The notes beneath the pieces are model-generated. The model did not search any database. It had not been told where the DNA came from and saw nothing but the letters and a program-made list of their open reading frames with translations. The position numbers were made by a program, and so were the translations under genes. A stretch of DNA of 64,000 nucleotides from positions 45,514,001-45,578,000 of the forward strand of contig NC_133182.1 of the NCBI RefSeq assembly GCF_049306965.1. The letters are read 5' to 3'. How positions within the stretch are numbered: position 1 is the first letter of the stretch; each line of letters opens with the position of its first letter. Positions 40,729 to 53,483 of this stretch are shown in pieces. Source of the stretch: Danio rerio (lineage: Eukaryota > Chordata > Actinopteri > Cypriniformes > Danionidae).

Positions 40729-42049
40729 CAGTTGAAGTCAGAATTTATTAGCCCCCCTTTGAATTTTTTTTTCTATTTTTAATATTTCCTAAATTATGTT
40801 TAACAGAGCAAGGTAATTTTCACAATATGTACATTTACATTTACATTTAGTCATTTAGCAGACGCTTTTATCCAAAGCGACTTACAAATGAGGACAAGGA
40901 AGCAATTTACACAACTAAGAGCAACAATGAATAAGTGCCATAGGCAAGTTTCAGGTCTGTAAAGTCTAAGAAGGGAAGTATTAGTAGTATTAGATTTTTT
41001 TTTTTTTTGTACAGTTAGTGTGATATTCAGAGAGGCAATTGCAGATTAGGAAGTGAAGTGGAGACTAAATAGTTGAGTTTTTAGTCGTTTCTTGAAAATA
41101 GCGAGTGACTCTGCTGTTCTGATGCAGTTAGGGAGTTCATTCCACCAACTGGGCAGATTGAGCATGAGCGTTCCCGAAAGTGATTTCTTCCCTCTTTGGG
41201 GTGGAACCACGAGGCGACGTTCATTCACAGAATGCAAGTTTCTGGAGGGCACATAGATCTGCAGAAGTGAGCGCAGATAAGAAGGAGCAAGGCCAGAAGT
41301 CACTTTGTAGGCAAACATCAGAGCTTTGAATTTGATGCGAGCAGCAACTTGCAGCCAGTGCAAACGGACTAGCAGCGGAGTGACATGTGCTCGTTTAGGT
41401 TCATTGAAGACCACTCGTGCTGCTGCATTCTGGAGCAGTTGAAGAGGCTTGATAGAGTTAGCTGGAAGCCCAACTAGTAGAGAGTTGCAGTAATCCAGTT
41501 TGGAGAGAACAAGAGCTTGAACAGGGAGTTGAGCTGCATGTTTAGATAAGAAGGGTCGAATCTTTCTGATGTTATAGAGTGCGAATCTGCACGATCGAGC
41601 AGTTCTAGAAATGTGGTCAGAGAAGTTTAGTTGGTCAGATAATATGTCTGATAATATATATTTTTTCTTTTGGAGAAAGTCTTATTTGTGTTATTTCAAC
41701 TAGAATAAAAGCAGTTTTTAATAAGAAAAAAATTGTTTTAGGGACAAATTTACTAGCCCCTTTTTTTTCGATAGTCTACAGAACAAACGATCACTATACA
41801 ATAACTTGCCTAAATACCTAATTAACCTAGTTAAGCTTTTAAATATCACTTTAAGCTGTATAGAAGTGTATTGAAAAATATCTAGCAAAATATTATTTAC
41901 TGTCATCATGGCAAAGATAAAATAAATCAGTTATTAGAGATAGGTTATTAAACTATGTTTAGAAATGGGAACTTGAAATTAGGAAATTGAGGAAAAAATT
42001 AAATAGGGGACTAATAATTCAGAGGGGCTAATAATTCTGACTTCAACTG
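40729..42049 (+). mobile_element. Tc1/mariner-like MITE split by an L2 LINE
   Basis: It runs from CAGTTGAAGTCAGAATTTAT to AATTCTGACTTCAACTG with TA on both sides. The family sequence is interrupted at 40830/41641 by the LINE tail, and resumes with CTGATAATATATATTTTTTC after the duplicated AATATGT. Confidence 0.93.
40831..41640 (-). mobile_element. L2-clade LINE, 5'-truncated copy with the 3' end of ORF2
   Basis: On the minus strand a 122-residue open frame (41046-41414) reads HVTPLLVRLHWLQVAARIKF, then LAPSYLRSLL, then WWNELPNCIRTAESLAIFKK. This is the conserved C-terminal tail of fish L2/Maui ORF2, downstream of the reverse transcriptase domain. The 3' UTR ends TAAGTCGCTTTGGATAAAAG followed by CGTCTGCTAAATGACTAAAT and an ATGTAAATGT tail, the L2 signature. 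It is flanked by a 7-bp duplication AATATGT (40824-40830 and 41641-41647). The frame is open to the end of ORF2, so the insertion is fairly young, but the copy lacks most of the element and cannot be active. Confidence 0.93.
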
Positions 42050-43985
42050 TATATACCTTTATATACCTTTATGCCTTTCTCCCAAGTGATGTCGACTACA
42101 CACATGCCAGTCAACGACATTAGTAGGCAAAAGGAAAAGAAAAAGACACTGAAACATCCGTCGCAAAATAAAATGTTTCATTATTGAAATAAAAGAATGA
42201 TACAGCGGTAGCGTGACCATCACACACTTCTCCTCAGAGCTGGCTGAACTGAACTGAGCTCCCATACATGCGTGCTTACATCTCAAAGGCAAAACAACCA
42301 CAGAAGTCCTCTTAAAGGGCACATTTATACACAATGCATATCAAACATTAAGCGACCGTTACAATATCACAATAATTAACCTAGAAAAAAACAGCAATCA
42401 CTAGACTGCTGTTGTGTTTGCGATAAGAGGGGACGAGACTGAATCCAGCTTCTTATTTGCAGCTTCTTATTGACTCTATCCCATCCACCTTAAAAACCAC
42501 GAGGCTTCCGTTTTTCAGCTTCTTATTCGCTCTTAAGAAAACACACAAAGCAAGGGCTTATTATGCAGTCCTGGCGCCATCTTACGGATAGTTTTTGGCC
42601 ACCAACAAACTTTCTCAGAAATTGTAAATATTTTAAAATAGGCACTATTCTTACAAATGAACTGAGTAGTTGCAATCTAAACAACTACATTCTCGACTAT
42701 AGCCTCAAAAGTACATTTTGTTGTCTAACAACAGTAATATTTGTCAAACTGTAGCATCTCTGCTTGTTGCTGGCTGTATGTGGGTGGAGTAATACACAGT
42801 AAAGGTTGAAGAGGCCTTTGTGTGAAGTTACTGGTAAAATATTGCACGGCTATCAGCCAATCAGATTCAAGAACCAGACAGAACTGTTGTACTAATAAAT
42901 ATAGTTATATTTTACAGTTACGGACAAGTCTAATATGGAACATTGAATTAGAGTGCAGCAAAGCCACGGGCGAATTTCAACAAATATGCAAAATGCAAAC
43001 AGGAAAACGTCCCCAATGGCTATGTTCTGTTGCAAAGGTTCATGGGGTCTGGTGCCAGTCATTCCCAGTAAAATTGCTGTCTACTTTAAATCATATCCTG
43101 CCCCCAGGTCTGCTCAATGAGAGGAAATGAGGAAAATGGCCTTACCTCACCCCACATCAACAAAGACAATGACTGCCGCCAAATGGATTGTAAATTATTC
43201 TCTCTGCTAGAAATGAGTACTCAGATACATATCTATATATGAGATTTCCCAGCAAAAAACATGATTTACTAATACAGCTTATTTTGTTTTAGCAGTAGTA
43301 GGCAAAGTACCCAAAACAAGTACTTCAGTGAAATAGTAAAGAATGCCTAATGTCTCAAGTGAAAGTGACCTAAATTTGGGTCATATGACATGGGTCATCT
43401 TGTCTATATGGTCATGGACATGAACAATTGTTGGTTTAAATCTTTATAAAACTAATAACATGTTGATTGTGCATAATCAGGCAAAATAACAAAGAACAAA
43501 AATGGTGAAGCAGACCTTAGACGCCATGTTCATTATTTAAAGGTCCCGCATAATTAAAATGACTGTTTTTAGATGTTTGTATCTGTATGTTAGTGTTAAG
43601 GATAAATATAAGCTAGAGTTTTACAAAACAGTCACAAAAATGTGCATTTAGAAGATATAAACATCAAAAGCTTATAGTTTGTCACTTCTACCTAAATGGA
43701 TCTACTTTGTTTTTTTTTAGGTCGCCTTATACTTCAGTTTCTCATCAAGTTTTGACCAATCAAACTGGAAGAGCTGTGATAAAACAAAACTCTATTGGTT
43801 GTTTTTTATACAGGAGAGGAGCTACTCTATTTAAAGGGAACCTAAAGAAACTGGGATTAAAATATGTTTCAACTAAGTTTAAAAGGTTTTAAAACTGTGC
43901 ATGCTTGTAATAAAGAAAATAAAATTGCCATGTAATTCTTAACCGCTATAATCACCACAGTCGCATCGTGTCAGTAAATGCACAT
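42050..43985. other. Intergenic, nothing firmly recognised
   Basis: Contains CCAATCAGATTCAAGAACC near 42858, a phrase familiar from multicopy zebrafish DNA, so open frames near it are probably repeat-derived. I see no gene. Confidence 0.5.
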
Positions 43986-43986
43986 A

Positions 43987-44157
43987 CAGTTAATGTCAGA
44001 ATTATTAGCCCCCCTGAATTATTAGTTACCCTATCTATTTATTCCCCTATTTCTGTTTAACGGAGAGAACATTTTTTTCAGCAAATTTCAAATGTAATAG
44101 TTTTAATAACTCATTTTGCCATGTTTGCCAACAACTCTCTTTGCCATGCCGACAGTA

Positions 44158-44220
<63 letters not shown>

Positions 44221-44525
44221 TTAAATCGCTTCTATACAACTTAAAGTGACATTTAAAGGCTTAACTAGGTTAGTTAGGTTAACTAGGCAGGTTAGGGTAA
44301 TTAGGCAAGTTATTGTATAATGATGGTTGGTTTTGTAGACTTTCAAAAACAAAATAGTTTAAAGGGGCTAATTTAAAAACTGCCTTTATTCTAGCGGAAA
44401 TAAAACAAATAGGACTTTCTCCAGAAGAAAAAAATATTATCAGACATGCTGTGAAAATTTCCTTGCTCTGTTAAATATCATTTAAAAAACAAAATCAAAG
44501 GGGCTAATAAATCTGACTTCAACTG
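43987..44525 (-). mobile_element. Tc1/mariner-like MITE with internal (TA)n expansion
   Basis: It runs from CAGTTAATGTCAGAATTATT to AATCTGACTTCAACTG with TA flanks. A (TA)n run of about 55 bases at 44162-44217 replaces part of the usual AATAATATTTGACTAG block. Confidence 0.9.
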
Positions 44526-44814
44526 TACATGCATGTGTGTGTGTACTGAAAATGACATTTGTGTGAGACTCATCATTTCAGAAAGGCTTGAACAATCTCC
44601 ACCACAAATATGTCAAATATACCTACTTGGTATTTTTGACTAATGAGCTGTATTTCAGCTTTATTCGAGTCTGTCTCTGTCACTGTGCTGTTTATGTGAT
44701 GTAACGCATGATAAGAAGCAGGATGGCATGTGGGAACTTTGGGCAGGGAGAAGCAGCTCATTTGCATTTAAAGCCACAAGCAACAAAAACAGCCACAATG
44801 TACTCAGACACTAA

Positions 44815-45576
44815 AGCCCCTTTCACACAGTGATACCGGTAAATATCCGGAAAATTTCCGGAACGACTTTACCGGTATATTGAAAAAAGCGCTGTTCACA
44901 CAGGCGAGGACGTTACGGAAATTTTCCGGAAAAGAGCATTCACACATCCATTCCAAAATACCGGTAAATTCTGACATCATTCACCACAAATGAGCTTTAA
45001 ACGGCTGCGCTTGTATTTGTAAACATTTGACTAAATTACAAACTCTGTGGATGATCAATATTGTGAACAACTTTCGCAGGATCACTTTCGCATGTCGAGA
45101 TTCTCATAATATGTGCGTGTGCAGGCGCTCATAGGCGCACGCAAAGCTTGAAGGTAAACAAACAACAGCTTATCATAAGCATCTCATCGATGATTATTTA
45201 CACAGTTGGCATTAAGAAGAACATATAAACGTGATCTGACTAACGTCTAGCAGCTAAATGTGTCTGGAAAAATATTCAAAGGCTTTTATCCTCACAAACC
45301 ACGTGGACGTAAATGCGTCTGACTGTTGTGATTGGCTAAAGCAGACGTCTCACGTCAGCTAGTTCTAGACGTGCACGCGCTTATTACGGGAATCTTCCTT
45401 CTGCATTCACACAGCGCAGCATTCCGGCAAATTGCCCGTAATGTTATAACTTCTCTTTCTGGAAAATAGCCAGAACGAATTTACCGGTATTTTCAAAAAG
45501 GACCTGTTCACACATACAACCTTTCCGGAAAATTGCCGGCAATTTTCCGGAAAGGTCTGTATGTGTGAAAGGGGCT
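44815..45576. mobile_element. Harbinger-like MITE, 14-bp perfect ends, TAA duplication
   Basis: AGCCCCTTTCACAC at 44815 mirrors GTGTGAAAGGGGCT ending at 45576. TAA flanks both sides (44812-44814 and 45577-45579), as expected for PIF/Harbinger (TWA). Inside are many ACCGGTAA and TTCCGGAAAA words arranged symmetrically near both ends. No transposase is seen; length 762 bp. Confidence 0.85.
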
Positions 45577-46025
45577 TAAGATTCTGGAGGCTATAATAAA
45601 TAATCTGATGGCTATTTTGAGCTGAAACTTTACAGACACATTCTGGTAACACCAAAGGCTTATCTTAAATCTTGTAAAAAGAGTCAAATAGGTGCCCTTT
45701 CAACATTAATTTGAGATTACTTTTAATTAGCAGAACCTACTGTTTGACTCCACTACCTGCTTGATGCCACTAAAATGGTTCATGTTGCTAGTTTCTCCAA
45801 AAATGAATTATACTGTGGAATAATGCATCCTTGACTTGTTTGTTTTGAAACAGAGTTGTAGTCCATTCAGAAATAAATAATTTAGTGCAATTTGCACACC
45901 CACATCATGATTCAGACACAAACACTTCATGAGAGGTGAATTCTGCAGTTAAAATAACAAAGATTGATTCAGGCATGTTTTTAGGAAGTGCATATGGAAT
46001 GTGAAATATAAAAATTAAAAAGAAG

Positions 46026-46516
46026 GGCGACATGTTGGCTTAGTGGTCTTCTCATAGCAAGAACCTCGCTGGTTCGATTGCCGGCTGGGTCAGTGGCATT
46101 TCTGTGTGGAGTTTGTATGTTCTCCCCGTGTTGGTGTGGGTTTCCTCCAGGTGCTCCGGTTTTCCCCACAGTCCAAAGACATGTGCTATAGGTGAACTGA
46201 ATAAACTAAATTGGCCATATTTCCCAGTGATGGGTTGCAGCTGGAAGGGCATCCCTTGCATAAAACATATGCTGGATAAGTTGGCAGTTCATTTCTACTG
46301 TGATGACCCCAGATTAGTAAGGACTAAGCCGAAAAGAAAATGAATGAATGAATGAAACTGGCCGTAGTGTGTGGGTGTGAATGATAGTGTATGGATGTTT
46401 CCCAGTTCTGAGTTGCAGCTTGAAGGCCATCCACTGCATGAAACATATGCTGGATAAGTTGGCAGTTAATTCCGCTGTGGCAAAGGAAAATTAACAAAAG
46501 AATGAATGAATATTAT
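46026..46516 (+). mobile_element. DANA SINE plus a second 3' part in tandem
   Basis: A complete copy runs from GGGCGACATGTTGGCTTAGT to GAAAATGAATGAATGAATGA (about 46349). A second partial copy of the 3' half (CTGGCCGTAGTGTGTGGG to AATGAATGAAT) follows at once. Confidence 0.88.
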
Positions 46517-46519
46517 GAC

Positions 46520-47690
46520 AATGAAATTATAACAAACAAAAAAATGTGTTGTCACTGTCCACCACTATGCTTTAAGTCTTACTAGGTCCTCAAAAATAAT
46601 AATATGATCAAACAGCAATGAACGTATTTGATGAAACGCATCACCATAGTTCATAAATACAGAATAAGTTGTGAACTATTTAAAACACATCTTCCTTCCA
46701 ATTTAACATTATTCTATTGTAGGCAAGCTATCAAAAATGCATTATTTAAAATGCCCTCTGGTTGTTACATATCCTTTTTGCTGAAAATCTTCATGTAGTG
46801 TGCTTTTAAAACATAATCTGTGCAAATTTAATAATAAAAAAGCACAATAAAAATATAAAAAGATCAAAACATTTTGTCTTGTCTTATTCATAATTCCCTT
46901 TTGTGTGATTCGCATAACTCCTTTTTTCCTCTCTCTCTCTTACATTGAAGTAAACCACCCAGCATGAACGGAAACCGCAGTGAGAAGAGCAGTAATCCCA
47001 TTTCTCTCTCTGTTTCCACTCTTTGGCTGTCTGAAGCCCTAATCCTTTTACATCCTTTTATCAACCTGATCTGTTCTCCAAGGCTAGGAATGGTCCTGAT
47101 GAACAGCCATCAACAGGCTAATAGATTCACTGAGCTACAGGTCTCTGCCAGAAAGGAACCTGCTGCACATAAGCTAAATATTTTTGAAATGGAATGCATA
47201 TTTCATGGTTGCGATGCATTTAACATTAGCACATTTGAAATAAATAAATGTGCTATTAAATCATTAAATAATATCCACCGATAATCAAGCATATTAAAAA
47301 AATATATTAGTGATATCATAGTGAAAAAATGCAGGAGGTCAGGGATGCTCGAAACACTCCTACATAAATAAATAAATACTTACACTCTGCACATAAATAT
47401 ACAGGCAGGCAGGAATTAATGAAAAGAAAAACACAGCTCAGATTGGACAGTTTATTTTACTGATTGAGTTTATCATTATTATTATTATTATTATTATTTG
47501 GAAATGGGTGAGACCTCCAGTTCATTAGCTGTTAAAATATGTATGTAAAATGCACACACACAAAAATAAATACAACAACTTTTTGCTGCAAAAATGTGTG
47601 TGTTCAATTGAAACAATACAACATATACTAGCTGCAGCAACATTAATAGGCAAATGGTGAAAGCATAAATAGTAAACAGAAAGAATTGAG
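46520..47690. other. Intergenic, nothing recognised
   Basis: Contains a short (TTA)n run near 47478. I see no gene or named repeat. Confidence 0.5.
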
Positions 47691-47724
47691 TACTTCACTG
47701 TGTAAAGTAAAGGTTACCCCAAAA

Positions 47725-48110
47725 ATGGCTTTCATTGTAAAACTCAAAAAGTTAAAGTAACATAAACCAATTGAGGAAACCGATTCATTTAAGTTTAAAA
47801 ACGAATCCCAATGAGTACTGTGAACTTACTCCATTTAAGAGAACTCAAACCAACTGAGTACTATAAACCCAATAAGTTAAGCCAACTCAAACAGTTTGAG
47901 GAAACTGATTGCTACAAACCATTTGAGTTAAAAAAAACAAATCCTAATGAGTACTTTGAACTTACTCCATTTAAGTTGAAGTAATGAGGTATTTAGTTAA
48001 CTCATCATCTTCAACACTGAGTTCAAAACTGTTTTCAAATGAGTAGAATTAACTTGCAGTCAATTTTGAGTTAACTACACTCATTTCATTTGATAAAGTT
48101 GACTGGTGGG
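47725..48110. repeat. Tandem-like repeat rich in TTGAGTT/AACTCA words
   Basis: Two units of about 150 bases share TTGAGGAAACYGATT and AATGAGTACTKTGAACTTAC followed by TCCATTTAAG (near 47770-47840 and 47898-47970). Many inverted AACTCA/TGAGTT words give it fold-back potential. It is probably part of an unnamed fish repeat. Confidence 0.65.
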
Positions 48111-48484
48111 CTTTACAGGGTAGTTTCCACTCAAAGATGCAATAGGCCTAAGCACAAAACTGGATATCAAATGAAGCACTTGCAAATAAAGCACTGTTTC
48201 CATCCAGTGAGTCAAAGAGAACAAAACAATCACATTCTGATATACTGGCGCCAAGTATCGAAATGAAAAATGTAAATTGCTGCATTAGGAGAAAACACGG
48301 TGTGCATTTTTTCTTATATAATAAATTACTTGCCCCTCAGTAGACAAAGACAAAACGCAATGAATGCACGATGGCTTTTGGAGGCACAAGACCACTTTGT
48401 TTTGAAGCAGGTGCTCAAGACAGTTCTGGGAGGTAACAATAATGAACCACTTTGATGCACATACACATTTATCCTTATCAGACA

Positions 48485-48490
<6 letters not shown>

Positions 48491-48570
<80 letters not shown>

Positions 48571-48580
48571 TGTACATGAC

Positions 48581-48618
<38 letters not shown>
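48491..48618. repeat. (TA)n and (CA)n microsatellites
   Basis: TA run 48491-48568, then CA run about 48588-48618 that abuts the next MITE. Confidence 0.95.
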
Positions 48619-48623
<5 letters not shown>

Positions 48624-48837
48624 GAAGTCAGAATTATTAGCCCCATTTAAGTCTTTAGTTGTCACTTTAAGCTGTATAGAAGTCTCTTGGAAAATATCTA
48701 GTCAAATATTATTTACTGTCATTGCAAAGATAAAATAAATCGGTTATTAGAAATGAGTTATTAAAACTATTATGTTTGGAAATGAGTTGAAAAAATCTTG
48801 TCTCTGTTAAACAGAAATTAGGGAAAAATAAACAGTG
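48619..48837 (+). mobile_element. Tc1/mariner-like MITE, internally deleted and 3' truncated
   Basis: It starts CAGTTGAAGTCAGAATTATT, jumps to the GTCACTTTAAGCTGTATAGA block and stops at AAAAATAAACAGTGGGA. Confidence 0.85.
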
Positions 48838-49765
48838 GGACACACGTCAGCGTCAAGCAGGAGCAGTGCGAGAGCTGCGCGTGTATGTATTCTGTGCGCA
48901 TTCATCAGTTTGTCTTTGATTACATTGCTTGCTTTCACCAATGTTGGTTCGGTTGCACATAGAGAATAACATGTTTATGTCCTATAAATTTTATGTGCAT
49001 TTTAACAAATATGTGGATCTGTGGATTTCCATTAAGCAGTTATTTTTCATTGTGAATTCCAAAATCTGCATATCACTCAAGTGAAAGATTGAAAGTATCT
49101 GATTTTAAGAGTTAAAAAGTTTGGTTATTCATGCTGGAAGTAGGCTTAAAGGTGCACTAATCAAACAAAAAAGACCTGCTGGTGAAAAACAAAGTGGAGT
49201 TGATTTGGGAGGAGAGCAATCAATATTATTCAATCATAAATTATAAATAAAGCCAAAAAAAATAAAAAATCAACTGGCCATCCTGCTTTCTGTCTCATAA
49301 CTGTTGAAGTCAGGTCTTAAAATAGTCAGGTCTTTAAAAAAAAAACAACATTCAGCAACAAAGTGCTAATGCGTTCAAAAAGAAGACTTGTTGACTGGTT
49401 TGGTTAAGTAAGGGTAAAAGTCGTCAATACTGTATGTTCTATTCAGTGCCAATTACTTTTTTCAAGCATAAATAAACTGCTGCAATAAAACTCTTTACAA
49501 ATGTTTTTTATAAGCAACACCGGCTCTATGGAAATACTTCCGTTTGTTAAATAAACATTTGACTGCAGATTTTAGGTAAAGTGAATTATATGGGGCAGTA
49601 TGACGCCAACAATTTTCATTCCTTTTCAACAAACATACCCAGAATAGTGTATTTCAGATTTGCACAAATGTAGACATTGCCCTCCTGTGGATTTGTCATC
49701 TAAAATGTGCAACAAAACATACCCATTTAGCTTTGATTATGTGTATTTGTTTTATTTGTAATCAT

Positions 49766-50099
49766 ACCTGCCAACACTCACTTTTTCCCAGGAGTCTCCT
49801 GTATTTTAGACCCATGAACCCGCCACTCTCCCATTTTGTTATTTCTCCTGGTAAACTGCTGTAATTTCACCCACCCAACCACCCGGTCCTCAGCTTTTTG
49901 GTACAGTCTTTAACATCCCTGGATCAACTTAGTATCTAGTATCTGATCACAACAATCGCCTGAAACTCGGTCCATGGTACAGTTACTAACACCACAGTTA
50001 CTAACCCGGTTCTCAACTGTGTTATTCAGACACCACACCCCCCGAACTCACCCCCCACCACCTCCACGTACTCCCGGATTTTTAGAGACAAATGTTGGC
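49766..50099. mobile_element. Possible MITE with CCAACA-type ends
   Basis: CCTGCCAACACTCACTTTTT on the left and GAGACAAATGTTGGC on the right mirror each other in short words. GGAGTCTCCTG and CTCCCGGAT also recur near the ends. No duplication was identified. Confidence 0.4.
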
Positions 50100-50164
50100 T
50101 TTATTTTGATGCCACTTTATTTTTCTACATCAATGCATTTTCAGCCATTATCACACTGTTTATT

Positions 50165-51492
50165 GTTGGGATGGGAAGATTAATCGATATGTATCGATAC
50201 GTGGTCATGCGCGTGCACGATGCGAGTGCATCGGTAGAGCAGCAGAGGATGAATAAAATTTTGGAAGCAAATCGAGATGCATCGGTTTTTGCGAGATGCA
50301 TCGGTGTTTCCATGATACAGCTTATATTTTTAATATAGAATGTATTTTTTATTTATTAGCAATTGTTGTCAACCTGTTTTTGGTGCATAATTTAATCGAC
50401 CTACATAAAGTATGCCTTAGCAACGGATTTGCGGATGTGTACACTTACACTACAACAGTGTATCAGGTGTCCGGATGGATTAAAAGGATTATGGATTTAA
50501 GGATGTACGACTTGACAGGACAGATGCAATTTGCAAAATGTGCCGCGCATCTGTAAATACGCGGGCAGTACAACTAATCTGAAATCTCACTTGAAGCGGC
50601 GCCATGGTGTTGTTGTGGAAGCATCTTCCAGTGTTCCTGCATCCCCGGCTTTCGCACTGCTTCAACTGTAGCTACCAGCTCCAAAAGTGGTGAGAAAAGC
50701 ATTGCAAGTTTTTTTCCATGCGCAACAGTTTTGTGCGCTCTATGCCAATAATGGATGTTATTGCATTGTTCATCTGCAAAGTTATTCAGCCTAGTGTCAT
50801 GGAGAACGAAGGTTTTAAACACCTCCTCCTGTTAATTTTTATTTAATTACAATAATAATATTAATAATAATAATGATAAAAATAATGGGTGTCACGGTGG
50901 CACAGTGGGTAGTTTGACCACCTCAAAGCAAGAAGATTGCTGGTTTGTTATATTTTTATTAGCCTGTTGTTTACAGTGACAGTGATGTTTCAAAGCAGCA
51001 TAACACTGCTAGTTCACAACCTTAAATTTTTGAATATTCAGTGGCAAAATATATCTTTGTAAAACTTGTTTTCATAGTTGAAAAGTTAAATAACAATTCT
51101 TGTTGTGCAATGCTAAACCTTTATGTTAAAAGAGTGCAAATATATACATTTATAATATATATTCCACTTATACATTCTGATTATCTTGGAAATACTTAAA
51201 TAATTTGTGCTATATGTTCTAAAATGGCCCTCTACTGTAAACTGACACTCTGGCTCTGAGAGAAAAGCCAGTTTGTAAAAAAAAGTCATGGTTTTGCCTG
51301 GTTAATAAATAATCAAACTCATTCAATGGCACAGCATCCTCTTTCACATCATCTCATAAACTTGATCTAATTAGTTAGTGCTGAATTATCGCATTGTATC
51401 GTGATATGGGTGTGAATTGTATCGTGTTGCATCGCAATATGTCACAAATGTATCGCTAATATATCGGATCGTATCCTAGTATATTGACAATC
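50165..51492. mobile_element. Decayed hAT-superfamily element with a BED zinc-finger remnant
   Basis: Both ends are packed with ATCGAT/TGTATCG words (50180-50310 and 51387-51475), a subterminal array mirrored between the ends. On the plus strand 50532-50605 shows CKMC then, in a neighbouring frame, TTNLKSHLKRRHG, the spacing of a BED finger in ZBED/hAT transposases. A DANA head fragment lies inside at about 50887-50950. The rest of the transposase is absent or unrecognisable. Confidence 0.7.
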
Positions 51493-51499
51493 GGAGACT

Positions 51500-53480
51500 C
51501 AAACCACTTTGTAAAGCCGACACCAGCACATCTTTAAAAACGGTCAATTGGGTTAAAGCTTCTGTGGTGGCCAAATCGTTTATGATGCCTCTTCATGCTC
51601 CCTGAATCATTTTCACATTTCAAGCCTGATGAACCTTGGCACTGACACTTGGAATATATCCAAGACGTCTTCCAAGTTCCATTGTGTGTTTTATTTTTAT
51701 TTTTTGCTTTTTTTTTTGTTTTTTTTGTTTTTTTTGAAAAATAAGAAACTGCATAGGACATCAGTTAAAATGTTTGCCAAAGATATACAGTAACATGCCA
51801 GCAACATACTTACCATTGCAATAATGAACCAAGCCAAAACTTTTAAACTCTTAAATCGAAATAGGGACTTTTTTGGCCACAAAGTGCACTTAAATTACTT
51901 TGTCAATAATATTCATTTTTTTCTCATGCATCTGACACATTCATTAGCTGATATTACTTTGCACTAAATGTTCCTTCATTATAACTCCATGAAAACGATG
52001 TAAAAGTTAGCCATCTCATCAATAAAGCAAATATTAATAACAATAAAACTGACACAATTTTAGCTTTGTATAATCACATAGTGTTTTTACCGGACTTTAG
52101 CTGAACTTCATTAGAAAAGCATTTCGCATCTTTCACTCTTGCAATGAGAACATCCAGGGCATTGCGTGAAGGAGAAGAAGAAAGAAGGACAGTGATGAAG
52201 ACCGCGAAACACTTTTAATTTGATTTTAGTGTAAAAACACGCCTCCGCTTTCTATCCCACCTGACTTTGTAGCTGAGTCACTTCCATCACCTCCCTAAAG
52301 TGGCCCTCTGAAAATTCATTTAGCTTTCACTATTAGATTGATCTAATCAGCTCGCTCCAATTTTTGTCATGCATTTAACAGCGGCAGAGGGAAATCAGCC
52401 CCATAGTCTAGGGGGTTTTGAAAGCCCTTTGCTGCTAATGGTGGCTTTGTTCCATAAAAAGTGATTTCCTGGCTGAAGAATCATTGTCCTCTGTTGTGTC
52501 ATGTGCAACTTTTTCCATATGCTTTGAAAAGCAACTAATATGACCACAATGCAACCAATGGGCCACCCAACAATTTAATTTTCGGGAGCAATCGGCCCAT
52601 TTTACCAAAAGAAAAAAACAATCAATATATCTATATGTTAGAGTGTAAATTGTCATATATATTTGTATATATGGCAAAACATTCCTTTTTCACCAAGAAG
52701 GTTTGTACAGATTTCAAAGGCAGATTTTGATAAGATCAAGGCCTGGTTAATATGTGTGAGGACTTTTACCATGTGGTCACATGTTGATTGGTTTGAGTTT
52801 GGTTGAGTTTGTATGTCTCAGTATTTGGGATTTGGTCACATGATCAAGAAAGATTCAGAAATAGGTGGTACATTTTGCTCTTCCCCTTTTCTTGCTGTGG
52901 CTTTTCCTACTTCTTTTCCTACTTATCTTCTCTGACTCTTCTGCTATCAGGCTCTCTTCGAGGCCTACTTTCTGTCCTTCGTCTCTCCCTCCTTCTGTCT
53001 CGCTCCACTACTCTCTCTCTCTCTCTCTCTCTCTCAGGTAAATTTATTTTACATTTAAGCTGGGTACAATTATTATCATATGTTTATATCATTTCATGTT
53101 TGATCATTTTATACAGTTATTCTGTAACTAATTCAGTTGCAACCATAACAAACTATTGTCATTAAATAATTTCATTATTTAAGTATTTGTGAATTAAAAT
53201 TGTGAATGCAATAACATGCAATCACTTACTAACAACACTCTGACACATTTTTATTTATTTTTTTGTTTTTTTTAGCTATTAATGCTGCCCTTATTTTCAT
53301 TTTTAGTATTGCAGAAAGATGGTTTGACTAGAAATGTGCAGTATTTCACCATCTTACTAATCATTTTTTTAGTCATTCTGCAAAACTACATTTCGAACTG
53401 CTGTAGTTAAAAATCCATTCTTACTAATATATCCTTATATATCTTTTGTGGTCTCACTTTATATTAGGTGGCCTTAAGTA
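51500..53480. other. Intergenic, nothing recognised
   Basis: T-rich and A-rich runs near 51700-51740, and a (CT)n run at 53012-53036 followed by CAGGTAAAT. I see no supported gene. Confidence 0.5.
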
Positions 53481-53483
53481 ATA

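Noticed and set aside
42822-43130. 102-residue plus-strand frame
   Set aside because: It overlaps a phrase familiar from multicopy zebrafish DNA, contains no recognisable domain and has no splice or promoter context.
44829-45540. Cluster of CCGGAA words as ETS binding sites
   Set aside because: They lie within the Harbinger-like element and follow its inverted symmetry, so transposon structure explains them better.
52803-53165. 120-residue frame rich in Leu/Ser
   Set aside because: It runs through pyrimidine-rich DNA and a (CT)n tract; the composition explains the open frame.
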